Shown: one piece after another, positions 48,301-54,300 of the stretch | How positions within the stretch are numbered: position 1 is the stretch's first letter | How the letters are laid out: the number at the start of each line of letters is the position of its first letter | Assembly: GCA_007570785.1 (NCBI GenBank) | Contig: ML664199.1 | Coordinates: 23,945,915-24,009,914, forward strand | Length of the DNA stretch: 64,000 bases | Direction of reading: 5' to 3' | DNA from: Antilocapra americana | Taxonomy: Eukaryota > Chordata > Mammalia > Artiodactyla > Antilocapridae | Translations under genes and position numbers: made by a program | Notes under the pieces: generated by a model | Databases searched by the model: none | Told to the model about the DNA's origin: nothing | What the model saw: the letters and a program-made list of their open reading frames with translations, nothing else

Positions 48301-51300
48301 CAATGGACCGTGGGGAGGTGACAGCAGGTGGAGGGTCGGCTGGGAGATGGTGACAGATGGCAGGGCTGCTCTGGGAGAGCTGACACCCAGCACAGCTGAA
48401 AACTTTTCCTCTGAAAGTTTCTCTTTACATTCACTTTATGCTCTCAACTCCTGGTAAAGGCAAACTTAGGAATGAATGACATGGTTGGACGGAGGGATCA
48501 GTGGACAGAGGGGCAAGGGCTGTGCCTGGAGCAGGGAGGGGGTCTGGAATCACCTACTTCTGATGTGTGGAGCAAACTCTGGAGTCCCGAGAGTGACTGG
48601 CCTCCCATGGCCCCCTGCCCTCTCCCCACGCCTCCCCATTGGGCCTGCTGGGTCACCCTGGCCCCACAGTCCCTCAGCCACAGGCACTGGGGGCTGGCCC
48701 CTCACCCTACCTCCTGTTCCCAGGGTGGCTTCTCTGCGGGGCCCTCTGAGCAGGAGAGTTAAAGCTCCTCCCCTAGCTTCCTCCCACTTCCAGCTCCATG
48801 TCCTGCACGGAGGACACACTGCCTCTAGACGTCACCTTCTCTCCATCTGCGTCTCTTCCTACGAGAACCTGGGTTTCAGTATGACTCTCCCAGGGCCTGG
48901 CACACAGTAGTCGCTCAGTAAACGAGAGGCAGCTCGGATGGCCACGTGCTGAAAACCGCTCTTTCGGTCCAGGGCTCAGACGTGCCAGCAGACTCAGAGG
49001 CATGGAGTCCTCAGCAGCTTCACACTCAGCTCCTAACTGCTCTCACTTTGAGGCTTTGGAATAAACAGAAGCCACAGCGGAGAGCTCTGAGCTTCTCTGA
49101 GTGGGCGCAGCCCAAATTAGCTGTGTTTTCTCTCTGCAGTAACTGATGGAGCTGCAGCAGTTGCAGACAGTGAACTGAGCACACTCACAGGTCAGGTCAT
49201 CAGGGACACACAACCTCTCTTCCACACAGAAGTGCTGCCAAAGGGAGCAGGAGGAACAAGACGACGGGAGGGGTTTCTCCAAGTGGCCCAGAGGGTTAAT
49301 CTCAGAAGTAATTTCTGATCAAGTCTTAGAATGAATGTAGAGGCAGCAGAAACTGCAGGGCCATCTCCCCACAAACTCTCTCAGCTCTAGAGGCAAGAAG
49401 CCTGGGGGCCTGTGACCCTTTCCAGCTGCACTGTCAGCCAAGCCACTCCTTCTGCACTGAATACAGCCTGAACCTCGGCCAAGCCCTGCTCTGTTGTCAC
49501 CTTATAAACACCTAAAGTCAAATCTCTCCATGCCAAGTCTGCTTTCACCCTCACTAAGGAGGCCCACCCAAGCGAGGGGCAGGTGACCCCATATCCACGG
49601 CCAAGGTCCCCCTTGGGGCTACATGGAATCTGCAAAAGAGCTTTTCCCCCGAGAGTCTGAGCCAGAGGCATCCAGTGGGGGGAGCTCAGGTGGCTGAAAA
49701 ATGGTCCCATCTTCACATGCCTGGTTTACAGGGTCACTGCTGCCCACACGGGGGAAACGCAATGGGAAGGGAGGAAAGCTGCTGGCACCTGAGCAGAAAT
49801 GGGCAATGCAGCACAGCTGGCGACCATCCCCACAGCCATTCCCCGTGCTAGGCAGGCTAAGGCCCCAGGGGAGGTGTGGCCCCGCAGGCAGCCAGGCTGG
49901 GCTCCTTCCTGCATTTCAGCCCAAGGTTGCCACACTGTCATCCCGCTGGTCTCTGGAAGATGGACATTCACTCACGGCAGCGCCTCTGCTTTCTTCTGGG
50001 CCCTCCTACAGCTGGACCGCTCAGGCTGTGGGCAGGGCCCCTCACAGAGGCTCCAGGGAGGCTGGCGGTGCAAGGCCCAGAGGGACGGGTCTCACAGGAC
50101 TTGCTAGGTCCCTGTGTGCTAATGAGCAGGCATGCTGAAAGGGTCCCAGCTAAGACCTCAGTGCTGGTTGGTGGCTTAGTCCTTATATAATAGTTTGACA
50201 TCTATGAAACACTGGCCCACAACCCAACAACACTACACAAATGAACTAACTGCCTACCGTGTGCCAAGTACTATGCCAGGTTGAGAAGGGAAAGGAATTG
50301 TCATTGGTCTGGTGTCAAACTGGCTACCTATGTAGAGACAGGATGACAGGGAATCCAAGACATTACCTGTTTACCTGTTATCTTGTGTGCATCACATTGT
50401 AAGATGTAAGTTCACAAACAGTTCAAAAAATGCTACAGGGGAGAGTAGTCAGGGAGGGCTGGTAGCTATGTACCTACTGGCCTATGTGGAGGGCCCAGCG
50501 CCACATCCCATTGCCCGGATTGTGCCTTGGGGTGCAGACCCGAGGGTCACTGACGTCCTCCTCTCTCTGGTGGAGCCCTGTCAGCTCCACCTCCCTTGCT
50601 CCCTCACCTAGCCTGCTCTGTGGTGACTGGGTGTCACCTGTAAGGGAAGCACATTAGGTCTTCATGAAGGCACAGTCTGAACCTGGACACAGAAATGTGG
50701 GCAGAACTCATGTCCAGGTCCAGAGGGGGAACCCCTGCCCCCAGCTGCCCCTAATGGTGCTCACGATGATGCTCATGAGAAATGGGACATGAAGAAGAAA
50801 ACGGAAAAACAAAACGGAGCTTCAAGCACCATCACGTCTCCCCAGTGTTCTGCGGCAGGGACCCCTGAGCAGCTCCTCCCTTGTTTCTTCCTTGGGACTT
50901 TGTCGGGTCACCTCTGGTGGGGCGGAATCAGGGTGTCGTGAGAGTTAGGAGCTAGGTGAGGAAGCAAGGGGTACACTGGCTCAGGAGACATGGAGGAGCC
51001 ACCAGCTCACCACCCCTCCAGCCCACCTGGAGTGCTGGTCACAGAACAGTGTTTGGACGTGGTTGTAACCTGTCTCCATGGAGAACAGTGACCCCAGAGA
51101 CTCGTACCTGGTTCTCACTTCTCTGGTGGAAGCTGTTTACTCTAGGCCCTGAGCTGAGGCGCCTCAGCATGGGAGAGCCACAACTGACCCACAGACTTCC
51201 TGTTCTGCCGAAAATACCTCTTGTCCCCACCCGCAATTGTATCAATTATTGCAATATAACTGACATACGACATTGTGTTAAAACATACAACATAATGGTT

Positions 51301-54300
51301 TGTCACCCTTATTTCAAAATTCTAAACCATCACAGGTCAGTAAGAAGGAGCAACACGGACCATATTTACCCTCTCATCTGGAATGCTCAACACAGATTAA
51401 AGAAACACGGCTTTCAGACATGGAACACTGGGCAGTTCAGGAGTGAAGAACTCCTCATAAACCCCAGGACACGCAGTAGAAGACATAGCTTCAGAAGGGC
51501 GTCTAATCAGCCCCACACTGAGGCGCCCTAGTTCTGCCTAACAAGCTACGAGTGAGGCACGAGAGTGTCACACAGCCTCTCTGTGCATAGCTCAGTACAT
51601 CCCAGGACAGGGCCTGCAAATACTGGTAGACATGCAAGAACACCCCACCTCCGAAAAGCCAAATTCACATCGCATCCCCTCAGAGGTGCTAGGCAGGCAA
51701 AACGGCAGGGAATGCAGCCCGTAAACCAACTGGGTCGGTATTCACAGAGCAAGAGGTCATCAGCGGACCTAGAACCAGAACCAGCCAGAACCCAGAGTCG
51801 GTGGGGAAGCACCAGAGGACACCCCGACCGCACTCCGCACATCCATGCAGCGAGGCCAGTGTGTGTATCAGGAGACACCCCCAGGACATGAGGAAGACAC
51901 CATCCATCTTCTAAAGACCAGTTCCCTGGATACCCAGTCCATCCATCTGTGGCACAGAGGCCCCATCCATTTGTCCATCCATCTGTTGGGCACATGCTTC
52001 CCATATGCTACCCCACCGAGGCCGCTTCCTGCCTCCTTCCACTCAGGTGGGGCCTGAAGCCCCAGAGTCAAGCAAAACCCTCTATAGGAAAGAACCGAGC
52101 AGGGGGGTGGTTGTTAGAAGATGCCCCAGGGAGGTTCTGGGGCCAGTTCCACCCACCCACCTGCTGGCCATGAGGGAGGCCATGGGATGGGAGAGTCTCA
52201 GGAATAGCTGCCGCCACGTGAGCCCACCTCGAGCTTCACAGTCGATCATCCAGATGTGGCTGCAAGTTGCTGGTTTTGAACTGATACCATTCATCAGGCC
52301 ACTAGCCTGGGGGTCTGGGGGTCTGTGTGGCTGCCCAACAAGGGTCCCATCTCAGGGACTCTCTTTGGAGAACCCACCTGGCTGCACACCTTCCCTGACC
52401 CTCTAACAGCTTGACAGTCACACAGCCATCCCCGTGTTGGCACCAGGGCCACTTCATAGAAGCTGGCAGCGCCGGTCGTTTGTAGGTAGGAAAGAAAGAA
52501 AAAGTAGCTAGAAGAGGCCCTTTATCCAAGACAGCCCCTCTGCTCGGAGCTGCTGCCCTGACTCCCTGGGTGGCTGAGAGAGTGGGAATGGCTGGCCAGG
52601 TCCTTTGGCCGGTGTGAGGGCCTCACCCCTTTCAGAGGCCTCATCCCCTAGACACACTGCTCACAGATGCCAGCAGCCACTAACCATTACCTCTGGGTGG
52701 TGTTGACTACCCACATGGGGCTGTGCCTGGTATCTCCTTGGGTCCACCTGGTGCCCTCTGGACATGGCACCATCCACACTGGCAGATGGAGAAACTGGGT
52801 ACCAACGTATCACACAGCTGGGTGAAGCCCAGGTAGCCTGCAGGTCCAGAGTCGGACCAGGAGAGCAGCCTTCCAGTACCCCATCCCACATTCCCCATTG
52901 GGAGCAAGAAGTCAGAACCCCCCCACCTCCCTACTCCCCAATGGGAGCAGGAAGTCAGAAATCCCCCCAACCCCAGCAGGAAATCATAACCCCACATCCC
53001 AGTGCCATGCATCCCTGACATGCAGGTTTTCTTTTCCAGGAGCTGTCCCCGCCCCCCACCAGGGACACCCCAGCAGGTGTATCCACCTGGATCCCAAGTA
53101 CACCTAGGGTCTGTAGAGGCACTGAGGCCTGGAGGGAGCTCGGGGCTCCTGTGTTCTTCTGCTTCTCCTGAGCCTGGGCGTGGACCTTCCACTAGAAGTC
53201 AAGGACCCTCCCCAGCCTCCTCCCTGGAAACACTCTGCCTGCCCCGGGGCCTGAGGCAAAGGTGAAGAAACAGCCAGCAGTTACTGGGTCAGCAAACCCC
53301 ATGTGTGCGGGGCAGCCCGCACCTTTGAAACAGAACAGACAGCTTCAGCACTGTTTGTCTCCAGGGATGCTGGCAGCTCTGATACCACAGCTGGAGATGG
53401 ACGCTCAGAATAACATGCTCTCTTCATAAGGCAAAGTGACAAGGAGACAGTAGTGCTCCAGGAGCAAGAAAGGCCAAGTTCAACATCGCAATTAGCCGAG
53501 GCTCAGGCGACTTCCACAGCAATCATCTCGCTGAAGACCAAGCCTCTCACACAGGAAGCAGTTGCCATTAGCAACCATACCATTTTGGGCATTACGTCTA
53601 TTTGGCTAAATCAAGACTTCAGTTTTTGCCTCCATCTTCTCCCGGATCCGTAAATAGCACCACATCAGCCTCAGGGATCAGCCGAGGCCTGCAGCACCAC
53701 CAGCAGACAGAGGCTTGGATCTGGTACCAAGGTCAGAACTCTCCGGATGCCCCCTGCCCGGGATGAGGCTGCCCCCACTTTCTGGGGCTCACCCGGCCTC
53801 CCTACCTCCTCCTCCAGGATACAGGCATCTGTAGGTACCCCAGGGCCGTGGGAGATCAGGGCGGATCCTGATCCTGGTGTGTGGGGCAGCAGAAGGGGGA
53901 GCAGGAGCCCGAGGACAGGCCCGCCAGATGCACACACGGCTCCAGGTTTAGGACACAACTCTCGACAGACACCACCACGGACGCGTCTGTCCAGCTGCAT
54001 GGACAGACGGACGCGGGCAGATTTGATGGACATGGAGGGTCAGTGGGAGGGAGACGGGACTCCTCCAGCACCACTCTGGACACCCCCACCTCCACCCTCC
54101 AGCCCCTCACGCCCGCGTGGAGCCTCTCACACCCATGTGCAGCCCTGGTGCGGCCCATAGCCCTCTCCTCTGGGCACGCCCTCCCCTCCTTGAAAGGCAC
54201 CCTCACCCATCACTGCACCGCTCTGGGGCTGTGGCACGCCCACCGCTGCATGGCTGACCAGGAGCCTGCCCAGCCTCCACGTCTTCCCTCGGTCCCCTGC

